Below, piece by piece: positions 32,241 to 44,132 of a stretch of 64,000 bases of DNA. A program made the translations under genes and the position numbers. This DNA is from Meghimatium bilineatum. Lineage: Eukaryota > Mollusca > Gastropoda > Stylommatophora > Philomycidae. Below the pieces are notes generated by a model, which saw nothing but the letters and a program-made list of their open reading frames with translations, was not told the origin of the DNA and made no database searches. The DNA lies in contig CM067304.1 of the NCBI GenBank assembly GCA_034231615.1, positions 19,703,944 through 19,767,943 of the forward strand. The letters are read 5' to 3'. Each line of letters opens with the position of its first letter. Position 1 is the stretch's first letter.

Positions 32241-33037
32241 ATGCATGACTGTTCTAGTGAATAAATTGATAAACACTGTACGAGATATCACGGTAATGTT
32301 TGCTGAGAACCACCTCTTACTGTCACGCACGTAGTTAGTGCTTTGTATATCTAGATGTCCGTGCTTAAATATTATGCCAGTGAGATCCTCCTGTGATCTG
32401 ATCAAAATTCCGAAAACCAGATTTAATCATATGTTATTGTAAGTGTAGGCCTATGTCAACTGACTAAATCCACAGACCAACAGCAATCTGCCATAAATAA
32501 GGGATAGCTTGTACAAGTTGAAATATCTTATTTAAGGCCTAAGTTTAAGTTTTTATAATACTCTGCCAGGTAAAGTAGGTGATACGTTGAAGTTCGGTAG
32601 TCATATGTCAACAAGAGGATTTCATATTGTCAATCTGTGATTGATTATATAGATCGATATAGATATTGGATACTGGATAAGATATCGTTAGATAAGATCA
32701 GGTATTGTCCATGAGTTGCAGGTGATTAAATATGTCTAGACTATTTATTGTCTTTTCTCTGCTTTTGCTGTAAGGCATTGAATTACATTCGGTTTTCGGG
32801 CTATGGAACGATTGCTCACTTGATATGCAGTAATATTGTGACTTCTCAGAGTGTTGGTAACTCCTTCAATCCACCTTATGTTTTGGTCTTCCTCTGCATC
32901 TTGCTGTTTCTATTTTCATGTTGTATGCTCTGGCCGCTGGTCAATAAAGATTAATTCTCATTTAGTGGCCGAAACATTTCATTTTCTATTTATACAAAAT
33001 ATTTGAGCACAGACGTTGTTCCAACAGTTTTTGTAAT
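32241..33037. other. No feature seen
   Basis: AT-rich, no coding or repeat signal recognised. Confidence 0.4.
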
Positions 33038-35541
33038 TCTTGTTCCTCGCATGATCTCTTCTTGTTCCTCGCATGATCTCTTCTTGTTCCTCACATGATC
33101 TCTTCTTGTTCCTCACATGATCTCTTCTTGTTCCTCGCATGATCTCTTCTTGTTCCTCGAATGATCTCTTCTTGTTCCTCACATGATCTCTTCTTGTTCC
33201 TCGCATGATCTCTTCTTGTTCCTCACATGATCTCTTCTTGTTCCTCACATGATCTCTTCTTGTTCCTCACATTATCTCTTCTTGTTCCTCGCATGATCTC
33301 TTCTTGTTCCTCGCATGATCTCTTCTTGTTCCTCGCATGATCTCTTCTTGTTCCTCGCATGATCTCTTCTTGTTCCTCACATGATCTCTTCTTGTTCCTC
33401 ACATGATCTCTTCTTGTTCCTCACATTATCTCTTCTTGTTCCTCGCATGATCTCTTCTTGTTCCTCACATGATCTCTTCTTGTTCCTCACATGATCTCTT
33501 CTTGTTCCTCGCATGATCTCTTCTTGTTCCTCGAATGATCTCTTCTTGTTCCTCACATGATCTCTTCTTGTTCCTCGCATGATCTCTTCTTGTTCCTCAC
33601 ATGATCTCTTCTTGTTCCTCACATGATCTCTTCTTGTTCCTCGCATGATCTCTTCTTGTTCCTCACATGATCTCTTCTTGTTCCTCGCATGATCTCTTCT
33701 TGTTCCTCACATGATCTCTTCTTGTTCCTCACATGATCTCTTCTTGTTCCTCACATGATCTCTTCTTGTTCCTCGCATGATCTCTTCTTGTTCCTCGCAT
33801 GATCTCTTCTTGTTCCTCGCATTATCTCTTCCTCGCATGATCTCTTCTTGTTCCTCACATGATCTCTTCTTGTTCCTCGCATGATCTCTTCTTGTTCCTC
33901 GCATGATCTCTTCTTGTTCCTCACATAATCTCTTCTTGTTCCTCGCATGATCTCTTCTTGTTCCTCACATGATCTCTTCTTGTTCCTCGCATGATCTCTT
34001 CTTGTTCCTCACATGATCTCTTCTTGTTCCTCACATGATCTCTTCTTGTTCCTCACATGATCTCTTCTTGTTCCTCGCATGATCTCTTCTTGTTCCTCGC
34101 ATGATCTCTTCTTGTTCCTCACATGATCTCTTCTTGTTCCTCACATGATCTCTTCTTGTTCCTCGCATGATCTCTTCTTGTTCCTCGCATGATCTCTTCT
34201 TGTTCCTCGCATGATCTCTTCTTGTTCCTCGCATGATCTCTTCTTGTTCCTCGCATGATCTCTTCTTGTTCCTCACTTGATCTCTTCTTGTTCCTCACAT
34301 GATCTCTTCTTGTTCCTCACATGATCTCTTCTTGTTCCTCACATGATCTCGTCTTGTTCCTCACATGATCTCTTCTTGTTCCTCACATTATCTCTTCTTG
34401 TTCCTCGCATGATCTCTTCTTGTTCCTCGCATGATCTCTTCTTGTTCCTCGCATGATCTCTTCTTGTTCCTCGCATGATCTCTTCTTGTTCCTCGCATGA
34501 TCTCTTCTTGTTCCTCGCATGATCTCTTCTTGTTCCTCGCATGATCTCTTCTTGTTCCTCGCATGATCTCTTCTTGTTCCTCACATGATCTCTTCTTGTT
34601 CCTCACTTGATCTCTTCTTGTTCCTCACATGATCTCGTCTTGTTCCTCACATGATCTCTTCTTGTTCCTCACATGATCTCTTCTTGTTCCTCACTTGATC
34701 TCTTCGTGTTCCTCACATGATCTCGTCTTGTTCCTCACATGATCTCTTCTTGTTCCTCACATTATCTCTTCTTGTTCCTCGCATGATCTCTTCTTGTTCC
34801 TTACATGATCTCTTCTTGTTCCTCACATGATCTCTTCTTGTTCCTCGCATGATCTCTTCGTGTTCCTCACATGATCTCTTATTGTTCCTCACTTGATCTC
34901 TTCTTGTTCCTCACATGATCTCTTCTTGTTCCTCACATGATCTCTTCTTGTTCCTCACATGATCTCGTCTTGTTCCTCACATGATCTCTTCTTGTTCCTC
35001 ACATTATCTCTTCTTGTTCCTCGCATGATCTCTTCTTGTTCCTCGCATGATCTCTTCCTCGCATGATCTCTTCTTGTTCCTCACATGATCTCTTCTTGTT
35101 CCTCGAATGATCTCTTCTTGTTCCTCACATGATCTCTTCTTGTTCCTCACATAATCTCTTCTTGTTCCTCACATGATCTCTTCTTGTTCCTCGCATGATC
35201 TCTTCTTGTTCCTCGCATGATCTCTTCTTGTTCCTCACATGATCTCTTCTTGTTCCTCGCATGATCTCTTCTTGTTCCTCGCATGATCTCTTCTTGTTCC
35301 TCGCATGATCTCTTCTTGTTCCTCGCATGATCTCTTCTTGTTCCTCACATGATCTCTTCTTGTTCCTCACATGATCTCTTCTTGTTCCTCACATGATCTC
35401 TTCTTGTTCCTCACATGATCTCTTCTTGTTCCTCACATGATCTCTTCTTGTTCCTCACATGATCGCTTCTTGTTCCTCACATGGTCTCTTCTTGTTCCTC
35501 ACATGATCTCTTCTTGTTCCTCACATGATCTCTTCTTGTTC
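33038..35541. repeat. 22 bp satellite, about 114 units
   Basis: Unit TTCTTGTTCCTCACATGATC plus TC, with A/G alternation at CTCACAT/CTCGCAT. Rare variants (CTCGTCTTG, ACATTATC, ACTTGATC) recur in blocks. Minus-strand frames (RGTRRDHVRNKKRSCEEQEE) remain open because the unit lacks stops in all three phases. Confidence 0.96.
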
Positions 35542-35604
35542 CGTTTGCTGCTTATCTATTCTTAGACATTTCATACGTAATCATCTTTTTGGGTTTTTTT
35601 TTAG

Positions 35605-35820
35605 TTAGTGTCCAGACTATTGTCTATTGTCTATACCCAGGTGAACGATGGTTCACCGTATTCACACCTGCCGTTACACTTAGAGGAGGGAGCTTCATCT
35701 GTCGTTCCAAGGCCAGATGAGTCGCATCGGTTACATTAAGTCCACGATTGTTCAAGGGTATCTTGATGTTTTCTAACCACCGCTTTCTTGGTCTACCTGA
35801 CTGACGTTGATAAAACAATG
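35605..35820 (-). mobile_element. RTE-type LINE 3' end (family E)
   Basis: The minus frame reads QSGRPRKRWLENIKIPL, then THLALERQMKLPPLSVTAGV. The GRPRKRWLENI motif is the usual RTE C-terminal block. Other copies at 16070 and 36985. Confidence 0.8.
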
Positions 35821-35974
35821 ATTATATGAATATTATGATTATTTAATTTATTATTTGCCTTTTGATTTCCAACGTGATAGATTTGTATTTAAAAATTGTT
35901 ATAAGTTTATAATATAGGTAATTGACTCTTTCAATTCTTGTCTCGATATCTCTGTCCATTCGGTCTTGTAATTG

Positions 35975-36145
35975 TGTTTATCATTAGATCTACAATTGTA
36001 TCTATTTATCATTAGATCTACAATTGTATCTATTTATAATTAGATCTACAATTGTACCTATTTATCATTAGATCTACAATTGTGTCTATTTATTATTAAA
36101 TCTACAATTATGTTTATTTATCATTAGGTCTACAATTATAATAAT
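35975..36145. repeat. 28 bp AT-rich tandem repeat, about 6 units
   Basis: ATCATTAGATCTACAATTGT plus ATCTATTT units. Confidence 0.85.
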
Positions 36146-36247
36146 ATAACAATAGCAATAATAATATTAATAATGATAATGGTCTTTTTCTTCTATACGG
36201 GCGGACAAGAAGCAGGCCAGTGTAAATTGTCGAGGCGCATAGTCACT

Positions 36248-36378
36248 ACGTTTCACACATGATTGCATGACGTTTCACACATGACTGCCTGACGTTTCAC
36301 ACATGACTGCCTGACGTTTCACACATGACTGCCTGACGTTTCACACATGACTGCCTAACGTTTCACACATGACTGCCT
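36248..36378. repeat. 22 bp tandem repeat, 6 units
   Basis: CGTTTCACACATGACTGCCT plus GA units, near perfect. Confidence 0.92.
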
Positions 36379-36613
36379 GTCTCGAGATAAAAGTTCCAGT
36401 CTCGGGTAACAACATGGGACTGGAAATGGGTGGCTGGAGTAAAACAAGGCAAATATCAAAATGAAAAAAATAATTATAAGTGTTACAGAAAGTACTTTCT
36501 GTACTTCTCCCGTTTCCTCATATATTATCTTTCCCTTCTTTTTCTTCTCTTCCTATCACCACCATACCATATGTGTGTCTCTATCTAAAATTTGGTATCT
36601 GTTGTATTTTTTT

Positions 36614-36645
36614 GGTCCTGATGAAGACTTTTTAGTCGAATCATC
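36614..36645 (+). other. Hammerhead-like motif with intact CTGATGA
   Basis: GGTCCTGATGAAGACTTTTT then AGTCGAATCATC. CTGATGA and GAA flank a GAC/GTC stem. This is the best match to a hammerhead core in the window, though GAAT replaces GAAA and stems I and III were not established. Confidence 0.45.
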
Positions 36646-36984
36646 ATTTATCATTGTGTCTCGTTGCTAGGTTGTTTTATTGACTTATTTTTTAAACACT
36701 GCCTGTCTGGGCTGGTTATATGGAGAAAGTGCCATAACCATTTGAATTAGCCCCCTCACGACTCTATTGATTAGTTCCACGGAAAAAGTAATGTCAATAC
36801 GCTTGGAAACAATCAGTACTGCAGTCGATGACATAAGATGGTTTAATACATCATCGGCTATCGTACTCTGTTCATTCTAAGATTGAAGTGGGCCCAAACA
36901 CATCCATATATTACTCCGCGACAACAGGTGATATTTATACAGCTGATGACATTTAAAAACAATAACATAATTAATTATTCAGAA

Positions 36985-37235
36985 ATTACGTCATAGCAAC
37001 CATGTCCCTTCCCAAATACCACTGAGAGCTTATAACAAACGAACATCTAGATACATAGCCAAGGGAAGACCGAGAAAGAGATGAATCGGTAACATCACGA
37101 CAACCCTCCACAAACACAGACTCGGTACGACTCAAGCGTCACATCTGACCTTTAACAGAAACTTACAGCTCCCACACCTACATTTAACGGCAAGTGTGAA
37201 TGCTATCAACCAGAGGATAGACAATAGACAAGGAA
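36985..37235 (+). mobile_element. RTE-type LINE 3' end (family E)
   Basis: The plus frame has GRPRKR, then ASHLTFNRNLQLPHLHLTAS, collinear with the minus copy at 35605. Confidence 0.75.
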
Positions 37236-37640
37236 CTATAATCGTTGCCCCTGACCTCTTGGTCACGTACACAGAATGCAAAACTGCCGCATCCTAAAAT
37301 AAGTGCTTTTCGAGGAACTGGCCGAAGACCATCGAGCCCGCATTAGAACAATGTTGAGGTATAAAACATTTGTACATTCTCAATTAAGACTTCCATATAG
37401 AATCTAGAACCTGGAAAAACACGGACGAAACTCGGGATGTCTGAAGGCAGAACCTGCGTGTGGGAGCAGCATTGTTCAGAAATAATATGTTCAACGTTAT
37501 GGAAGAAAAATGAGAAAGACGCAAACAAAAATCTTCCGTTGTTGTGATATGATCGCTAGAAAAGTCCCTATTCCTGAGAAAATATTCAACGCATTGTTTC
37601 TTCATATTGCTAAATGACAGTCCGTAAGACGCAAAAGGCT
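37236..37640 (+). mobile_element. RTE-type LINE 3' end (family I), copy 1
   Basis: About 80% alike by eye to 40260-40660, including TGGGAGCAGCATTGTTCAGA and CAAAAATCTTCCGTTGTTGT. Follows the family E end directly. Confidence 0.78.
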
Positions 37641-37869
37641 ATACAATATGTTTATATATTTATTTAATATTATAAATAACATAAATATACTATATTAGTG
37701 CTGTATGGTTCAATATAAAATTATTAACTCGAAATATTATAAGAGATATTTACGTAAATAGGTTGCCGTTGCCTTTTTGGAGCTGTCAGGATGTCCAACT
37801 CCTTGTGACAAAAATCTAATCATTCATATTGGCAGTCGGGCCGCCTTCATTGCATGCTCAGTCATTGAG

Positions 37870-38013
37870 TCAGAAACACAGTTAGATCATTGCTACAGTT
37901 AGATCATTGTTACAGTTAGATCATTGCTACAGTTAGATAAATGCTACAGTTAGATCATTGCTACAGTTAGATCAATGCTACAGTTAGATCATTGCTACAG
38001 TTAGATCATTGCT
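37870..38013. repeat. 17 bp tandem repeat, about 8 units
   Basis: CAGTTAGATCATTGCTA units. Confidence 0.9.
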
Positions 38014-38019
38014 AATTAT

Positions 38020-38415
38020 ATATACAATTTATTTCGGAATATTTTAATGTGAAGAGTATTTCGTGGGTCCGTTGAAGAAACTGCTGATTGTTCTTCCTTC
38101 GCAAGCGAAGATGAGCATGGCACACACAAAATGTGAACAAGTAGAAAAAATAAAAGCATTTTTAATTGTCTAAATTGTTTTGGGTTTATGAGTTCGTAGA
38201 TGCCCGATGAGTCCAGTTCGTGCCAGGAAAATTCCATTGCAGTGCGTGCGGGAGTACATAGGGTCCCGAGTAGTAGAGTTTTGGGATTTGCATCTTCTTC
38301 TCCCATCTTGTGTAAATTGCTCACAGTGTTCAGGGAACATTGTAAAGAACACTGTCAAGTGTTTCCCTGGAAAGTTTCTTACAATTGTTTCACATTTAGG
38401 GAATGCCAGTGAAGA
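38020..38415 (-). mobile_element. LINE C-terminus with C2H2-like finger
   Basis: The minus frame has FLARTGLIGHLRTHKPKTI, then in another frame MLIFACEGRTI. ARxGLxxHLRTH followed by an FACEGR ending is the zinc-finger C-terminus seen in some RTE-like elements. The same finger type is at 51145-51215 (CPNCPRTFTARIWLI). Confidence 0.65.
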
Positions 38416-38489
38416 ATTATATTTATAGGAGGTTCGTTGAAAAAAAATAATACTTTTATACGGGGATCTATTGAAAAAAAATATATTTA

Positions 38490-38672
38490 TACAAGTGGAA
38501 TCCCTCTATAGCGAAATCTTTTATAACAAATTTCCCTCTATAACAACACTTCAAAATCCCTAATTATATTTATTATTTATTGTTTATACTGAATATAGCC
38601 AATTTCTGTTCTTACATACATATTTTGACGGTCCGGACTAAGTTGGTATAACGGAATTACATTGTTTAGAGT
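38490..38672. mobile_element. Pogo/Tigger-like MITE, copy 2
   Basis: AAGTGGAATCCCTCTATAGC at the left and GTATAACGGAATTACATTGT at the right. The interior is shared with 10775-10957. Confidence 0.6.
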
Positions 38673-38905
38673 CACTGATATATGGGGTATGTGACAATGT
38701 GAATGTTTATAATCAGCGATTTATGGAGGGTCTGTGACAATAAGAATATTTAGTCACCGATATATAGGGGTCTGAGTGTGACAACAGTAGTGTCTTGAAT
38801 TATTTATATATAAGGGTATGAAAGTATGTGGCAATAGAAATGTTTAGAATCACCGATATATGAGGGTATGTGACAATAGAAATGTTTAGAATCACCGATT
38901 TACGT
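38668..38905. repeat. ~43 bp degenerate tandem repeat, about 5 units
   Basis: GAATCACCGATATATGAGGG, TATGTGACAATAGAAATGTT units with variable length. Confidence 0.75.
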
Positions 38906-39384
38906 GATTCTTTAGTGTTTCACGAGAACGTCTCCTACCCAGAAGGAGTCCTTTACATTTAGTAATGTATCTGAGAACTGAATAAACAATCCAGTTTATA
39001 GCTAATAACAATAACCTTGGGACAGATTTATAATGTGCCAGATTTATAGACTGCCATTCAGAGACTTGACTACCTATAATCTGCTACAGAAACAACATAT
39101 CACTTCATAAGAGAGTATTTAAACACAGTTTTAGACCTCGACTGTAGAGGATACGATAACATTGGTATGTAAGTAACGTATCTGGAATGATCTCGTACCA
39201 GCCTCGGATAAGATCTGGAATGAAGATTGAAAATTTGAGATCGATCGATCGATTTTTGGTGATTAGAAAAGGATTATCATTTCGAAACGGATCTGGTATT
39301 TTTTTTTCTTGTAGGTTTGAAAATTTGTTATCGAAATTTACGTTCAAGTCAGGGTGGTTAGTGTTGCAGTGTTTTGCAGAAGCC
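38906..39384. other. No feature seen
   Basis: AT-rich, includes a short GATC run at about 39239-39253; nothing else recognised. Confidence 0.4.
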
Positions 39385-39657
39385 CGTAAGGGGAGCAAAG
39401 AATAGTGACAATGTTACCTGCTATGCACGTAAGAAGAGATGAATAAGGACGTTTTGAGGGTGGAGTTTGCTGCCCCATCCCATTGAGGGTCAAACGACCC
39501 AGAATTCGGATGTGTCGAATGCTGAAGTTGGATGTGTCAGACTGCAAGTCGCAGATATCACAGTCAAGCTATAAACCATGACACAACACATTCCGTTCTT
39601 CGAACCACACCTGATAATTAGCAGAATTATGAGAACGAACGTAAAAGAAGAAGAAGC
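39385..39657 (+). mobile_element. GAA-tailed SINE
   Basis: AAGGGGAGCAAAGAATAGTG head, GTTGGATGTGTCAGACTGCA, AACCATGACACAACACATTC, tail GAACGAACGTAAAAGAAGAA. Confidence 0.78.
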
Positions 39658-39984
39658 TAAAGAAGGGTGGTTAGTGCTTTTCAATTTGGTCGTGTCTGGT
39701 CAAATCCTTGTCCATAATAGTTCCCGCGCATATCACAAATAGCGTCACTAATCTTGGCTGACACGACTGATCACTAGTCGCTTTGCCTATAATTTGTGTC
39801 GCTAACCAATGAAAAAAACTGACAAGTATCGAATCATTCCAGATGTGACGCTATGTTTCTTTCAACACACACTACCTTAAACAACACCCATATAAAGTAA
39901 TTCGACAACCTTTGCTACCTAGAATCCACAGTTACATCCACCCTTTCCCTGGACAATTAAATAAACTTGTTATAGGGAAAACGG

Positions 39985-40655
39985 CTAACAATTTTGCGAA
40001 CTGTCAAAGCGAGCTTGGAAAAACCATAAGCTAAAATTGAAAATAAAGATACAGGTCTATCAAACATTCGCGTTGAGTACACTATACTACGGATCTGAAA
40101 TATGGACTACCAACACCAAACATGAAAGGAGACTTAACATCTTTCATCTAAGATGTCTCGCAAGATCTTAAACATCAAATTGCACGACAAAATCACCAAC
40201 ATGGAAGTGTTGCGACGCACTCAGCTACCATCTGCCATGGAAACACTCTATATAAATAGATTGGGTTGGCTGGGTCACGTCCGCAGAATGCCAAATTTCC
40301 GCATCACAGAATAAATGCTATTGGGGAAACTGGCTGAAGGCCATGGAACCCGCCGCAGACCAATGCTAAGATATAAAGAGATCTGTAAATCTTCAATGAA
40401 AGACTTCCACATAGAATCCAAAAACTGGAAAAACACAGCCGAAACTATGGATGTCTGGAGGCAGAACCTGTTTGCGGGAGCAGCATTGTTCAGAAATAAT
40501 ATGTTTAAAGATATAAAAGAAAAAAGAGAAAGACGCAAACAAAAATCTTCCGTTGTTGTGAATGATCGCTAGAAAAGTCCATATTCCTGAGAAAATATTC
40601 AATGCATTGCTTCTTCATATTGCTAAATGACCGTCTGCAAGACGTAAAATGTCAT
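39985..40655 (+). mobile_element. RTE-type LINE 3' region (family I), copy 2
   Basis: The frames give TFALSTLYYGSEIWTT, RLNIFHLRCLARS, then LLGKLAEGHGTRRRPMLRYK, WKNTAETMDVWRQNLFAGAA and RRKQKSSVVVNDR. These are typical RTE C-terminal blocks. Frameshifted near 40170. Confidence 0.85.
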
Positions 40656-40774
40656 ACATGTTTCTTCCACAACTTGCCCCGGTAAAGAAACACTAGTTTC
40701 AGAGAAATATATCATACAGCTAATCTTTCAACCATGGATTATTTGGAAACAGAGGATAAAATATACCCTAAAAC

Positions 40775-40952
40775 AGTGGATACACATAAACAGATTATAA
40801 AATATACACATAAACAGTGGGTAAAATATACACATAAACAGTGGATAAAATATACACATAAACAGAGGATAAAATATGCACATAAACAGTGGGTAAAATA
40901 TACACATAAACAGAGGATAAAATATACATATAAACAGTGGTAAAAATATACA
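40775..40952. repeat. 24 bp satellite, left block
   Basis: AAAATATACACATAAACAGT plus GGGT or GGAT, about 7 units. It resumes at 41183-41215. Confidence 0.9.
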
Positions 40953-40954
40953 CA

Positions 40955-41180
40955 TATCATCATCATCAAGTGCCGTCTCCGCAACGAAGGTTGGCTGCAA
41001 CGTATCTCCAACATCTCCTGTCTCTTGTCTTTGTGGTACACTCTGCTAGACTGTAACCTGTCCATCGTGTAATGTTACTCTCCCACTTGTATCTCTGCCT
41101 ACCTCTTGCTCGCTTCCCTTTGACTTTACCCTCAAGTAAGGTCTTCAATAAGGTGTCATGTCTTTTAATGTGCATAGAGT
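40955..41180 (-). mobile_element. RTE-type LINE 3' end (family D) inside the 24 bp satellite
   Basis: The minus frame reads LLEGKVKGKRARGRQRYKWE, LAECTTKTRDRRCWRYVAAN, then LRCGDGT, stop and a (GATGAT) tail. Satellite units are on both sides. Confidence 0.85.
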
Positions 41181-41182
41181 AA

Positions 41183-41215
41183 ACACATAAACATAGGGTA
41201 AAATATACCAAAGAA
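41183..41215. repeat. 24 bp satellite, right remnant
   Basis: TAAACACATAAACATAGGGT then AAAATATACC continues the 40775 array. Confidence 0.75.
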
Positions 41216-41324
41216 AAGGTGTCAAAAACAAATGTAAGGCATTAAAAACTTTCTTTGTTTTCGTTTGTATTATCTATTTGATTATGTAAATGAGAATTAT
41301 AAAATGCTACATCCATTCTATATT

Positions 41325-41447
41325 AATGTATGGATCTAATGTATGGATCTAATGTATGGATCTAATGTATGGATCTAATGTATGGATTCTATATTAATGT
41401 ATGGATCTAATGTATGGATCTAATGTATGTATCTAATGTATGGATTC
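41325..41447. repeat. 13 bp tandem repeat
   Basis: ATGTATGGATCTA units in two runs separated by TTCTATATTA. Confidence 0.88.
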
Positions 41448-41459
41448 TATATTAATATG

Positions 41460-41865
41460 GACACTAAATAAACAATTAGAAGACAGAATTGATGCCTTTG
41501 AGATGTGAGGAGAATAGGGAAAGAGAATCACGGAAAGAGAAGAAAACAAACAAAGAGGTGCTAAAAACACTTAATATTAAGAAAAAATTACTAAGAAATA
41601 AAAATCAGGCAAATAAAATATTTTGGACACATTAAAAGACTTTTGAAATCTTAAAAGACACATTAAAATCTTATTGAAGATCTTACTTGAGGGTAAAGTC
41701 AAAGGGAAGCGAACAAGAGGTAGACAGAGTTACAAGTGGAAGAGTAACATCACAAGATGGATAGGTTACAGTCTAGCAGAGTGCACCACCAAAACAAGAG
41801 ATATGGGATGTTGGAGATCTGTTGCAGCCAACTTTCGCTGCGGAGACGGCACTTGATGAAGATGA
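41460..41865 (+). mobile_element. RTE-type LINE 3' region (family D)
   Basis: LLEGKVKGKRTRGRQSYKWK, LAECTTKTRDMGCWRSVAAN, FRCGDGT, stop, then TGATGAAGATGATGATGATA. Closely related to 40955-41180 in the opposite orientation, 500 bases away. Confidence 0.85.
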
Positions 41866-42139
41866 TGATGATAATGATATATTTGATTGGTTTATACCAT
41901 TGATGGGAAAATATGGCACGCGGTCCAGATCCGACCCTCCAAGACATTCTTTCTGGCCCGCAAGCTAATCTAAAAGCCTTGGCCTCAGAGCTCCGGAAAA
42001 ATTGCTTAAAGTTTCTTATGACTAAAAAAAGCCTTTGTTTTATTCTTTTGAAATGTTGCCAACATCTGCACTAGATTTTTCTGTATTTACCATAATACTT
42101 TCAGGCGTTACCACAAACACCGCCATGCCAAAATATAAT

Positions 42140-42505
42140 GAAACACTGTAATGATATACTAGAGCAATGCAATTATATACTAGAGCACTGCAATGATATA
42201 CCAGAGCAACGCAATGATATACTAGAGCACTGCAATGATATACTATAACACTGCAATGATATAATAGAACACTGCAATGATATAATAGAACACTGCAATG
42301 ATATAATAGAACACTGCAATGATATAATAGAACACTGTAATGATATACTAGAGGCCTGCAATGATATACCATAGCAATGCAATGATATGCTAGAGTAGTG
42401 CAATGATACACTAGAGCACTGCAGTGATATGGTTTAATAGAGCACTGTAATGATATACTATAGCAGTGCAATGATATACTAGAGCACAGCAATGATAGAC
42501 CTATC
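42140..42505. repeat. 21 bp satellite, about 17 units
   Basis: GCAATGATATACTAGAGCAC plus T. The 7-codon period keeps frames open. Confidence 0.9.
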
Positions 42506-43126
42506 CTATGAAATTGAAATTAGCTGTAAAAAATACCGGTACTATTGTTGTTGGTAGCATATCGTATTCAGGACGTAGCGAATACGCAATTTTTGTCTGT
42601 TGTGATATTCTCCTTAACAAAATCGAACGTATACTATGGCACATTCATAAACTAATGAACCAATGGACAACCACACAACGTTTTGCCCCGGAGTCCTTCA
42701 TAATTTTTATTATTTCATCGATCTAAATAGCAACCACTTCAATTTTTTGTTAATCCACTTCATTTAATACTTTACACCGTTCCCATTTTTACTTAATTAT
42801 AAAGCTATTTCTGATTCAATTTCCCAACTATTGTTATATATTCGACAGACTTGTAGACACTGAAATATATTCACGTTTGGTATTTTAATAGTCTCAGCAG
42901 TCGTTAATATTATTAACTTGTCTTTTGACACTGTCATTTCTGTAGAGATAGAGCTAGAACCACAAGCATTCCAGAGAAGTTATTACCTGTGTTAAAAATT
43001 GCCGCTTGAGAGCTAGTGATATTAAAACAGCGGTTCTCAGACTATTCATAACGTGGGTGTTATTTATGTTGTGGTAGCCAGGCCCACTGATAACAAGTTT
43101 TCCCTTTCTTCTTCTGTGAAACGTGT
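42506..43126. other. No gene seen; possible hAT-type end
   Basis: GAGAGCTAGTGATATTAAAA, CAGCGGTTCTCAGAC at about 43007-43045 matches the motif at 9550-9575. Otherwise unclassified. Confidence 0.35.
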
Positions 43127-43352
43127 GTTATGTGACGTAATCTCTCCAGAACGTTGTCTTCCCAAAGAACTCCCTGAACCCCCCTCTGTCTTGGACAATG
43201 TGTCTTGCATTTTCCAACAACATATTCATGTTATATTTAATGTCGTCAGTCCATCGTTTTCTGGGTCTGCCCTTCAACCTCCTGCCATGTGATCTGCCTT
43301 CCATTATTTGCCTCTCTAAACAGTTGTGTCTCTTTAGCTGTTTATTACATTT
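43127..43352 (-). mobile_element. RTE-type LINE 3' end (family A)
   Basis: The minus frame has KRHNCLERQIMEGRSHGRRL, KGRPRKRWTDDIKYNMN, FREFFGKTTFWRDYVT. Third copy of the 3' end found at 1-222 and 26670-26893. Confidence 0.88.
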
Positions 43353-43383
43353 TAAATGTGACACGTGAACTTTGCAGAAATAG

Positions 43384-43790
43384 TCTTCAATTCCACCATT
43401 GCCTGTCTGTTGAAGGGGGCTTAATTCCACCATTGCCTATCTGTTGAAGGGGGCTTAATTCCACCATTGCCTATCTATTGAAGGGGGCTTAATTCCACCA
43501 TTGCCTATCTGTTGAAGGGGGCTTTATTCAACCATTGCCTTCTGTTGAAGGGGGCTTAATTCAACCATTGCCTTCTGTTGAAGATGGCTTAATTTCACCA
43601 TTGCCTATCTGTTGAAGGGGGCTAATTCAACCATTGCCTTCTGTTGAAGGGGGCTTAATTTCACCATTGCCTATCTGTTGAAGGGGGCTTAATTCAACCA
43701 TTGCCTGTCTGTTGAAGGGGGCTTGATTCCACCATTGCCTGTCTGTTGAAGGGGGCTTGATTCCACCATTGCCTGTCTATTGAAGTGGAC
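43384..43790. repeat. ~34 bp satellite, about 12 units
   Basis: TTGAAGGGGGCTTAATTCCA plus CCATTGCCTATCTG with small length variants. Starts about 30 bases from the 5'-truncation point of the LINE. Confidence 0.9.
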
Positions 43791-43794
43791 TTCA

Positions 43795-44070
43795 AAGTAG
43801 AGCAAAGCATATAGACACTGTTACCTGCCATGAATGTGGCTGTGGGGTGTGGGTTTATCTATAAAGTCTATTTGCCGGAGCTTCAAAGTGTAGCAAAGAA
43901 TAACGATTCTGGTACCTACCAGTCATATTATTGGCGGCTACTAAGGATGTTTGGAGGATGGAATTGACCGAACCATTTTTTTAGAGTGAAATTGACTTAT
44001 AATTCATGTTGAAATCTTATGTGTCAGGTCAACAGGCGCAGATATCACAGCTAAGATTTAAACAATGAAA
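43795..44070 (+). mobile_element. GAA-family SINE, decayed, head region doubled
   Basis: AGCAAAGCATATAGACACTG and AGCAAAGAATAACGATTCTG are two head copies. Then TCTTATGTGTCAGGTC and GCGCAGATATCACAGCTAAG. No tail. Confidence 0.5.
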
Positions 44071-44071
44071 T

Positions 44072-44132
44072 AGCGATATCTCTAAATCTATTAACGATAT
44101 CTTTAAACCACTTCGCGCTGTCTCTAAACCTA
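44072..44132. repeat. ~20 bp satellite, left block
   Basis: AGCGATATCTCTAAATCTAT, TAACGATATCTTTAAACCAC. Same unit as 45776-46060 across the LINE. Confidence 0.8.

Noticed and set aside
33038..35541. Many overlapping frames reading RGTRRDHVRNKKRSCEEQEE, suggesting a coiled-coil protein
   Set aside because: A 22 bp unit without stops yields identical peptides in all three phases; this is a property of the satellite.
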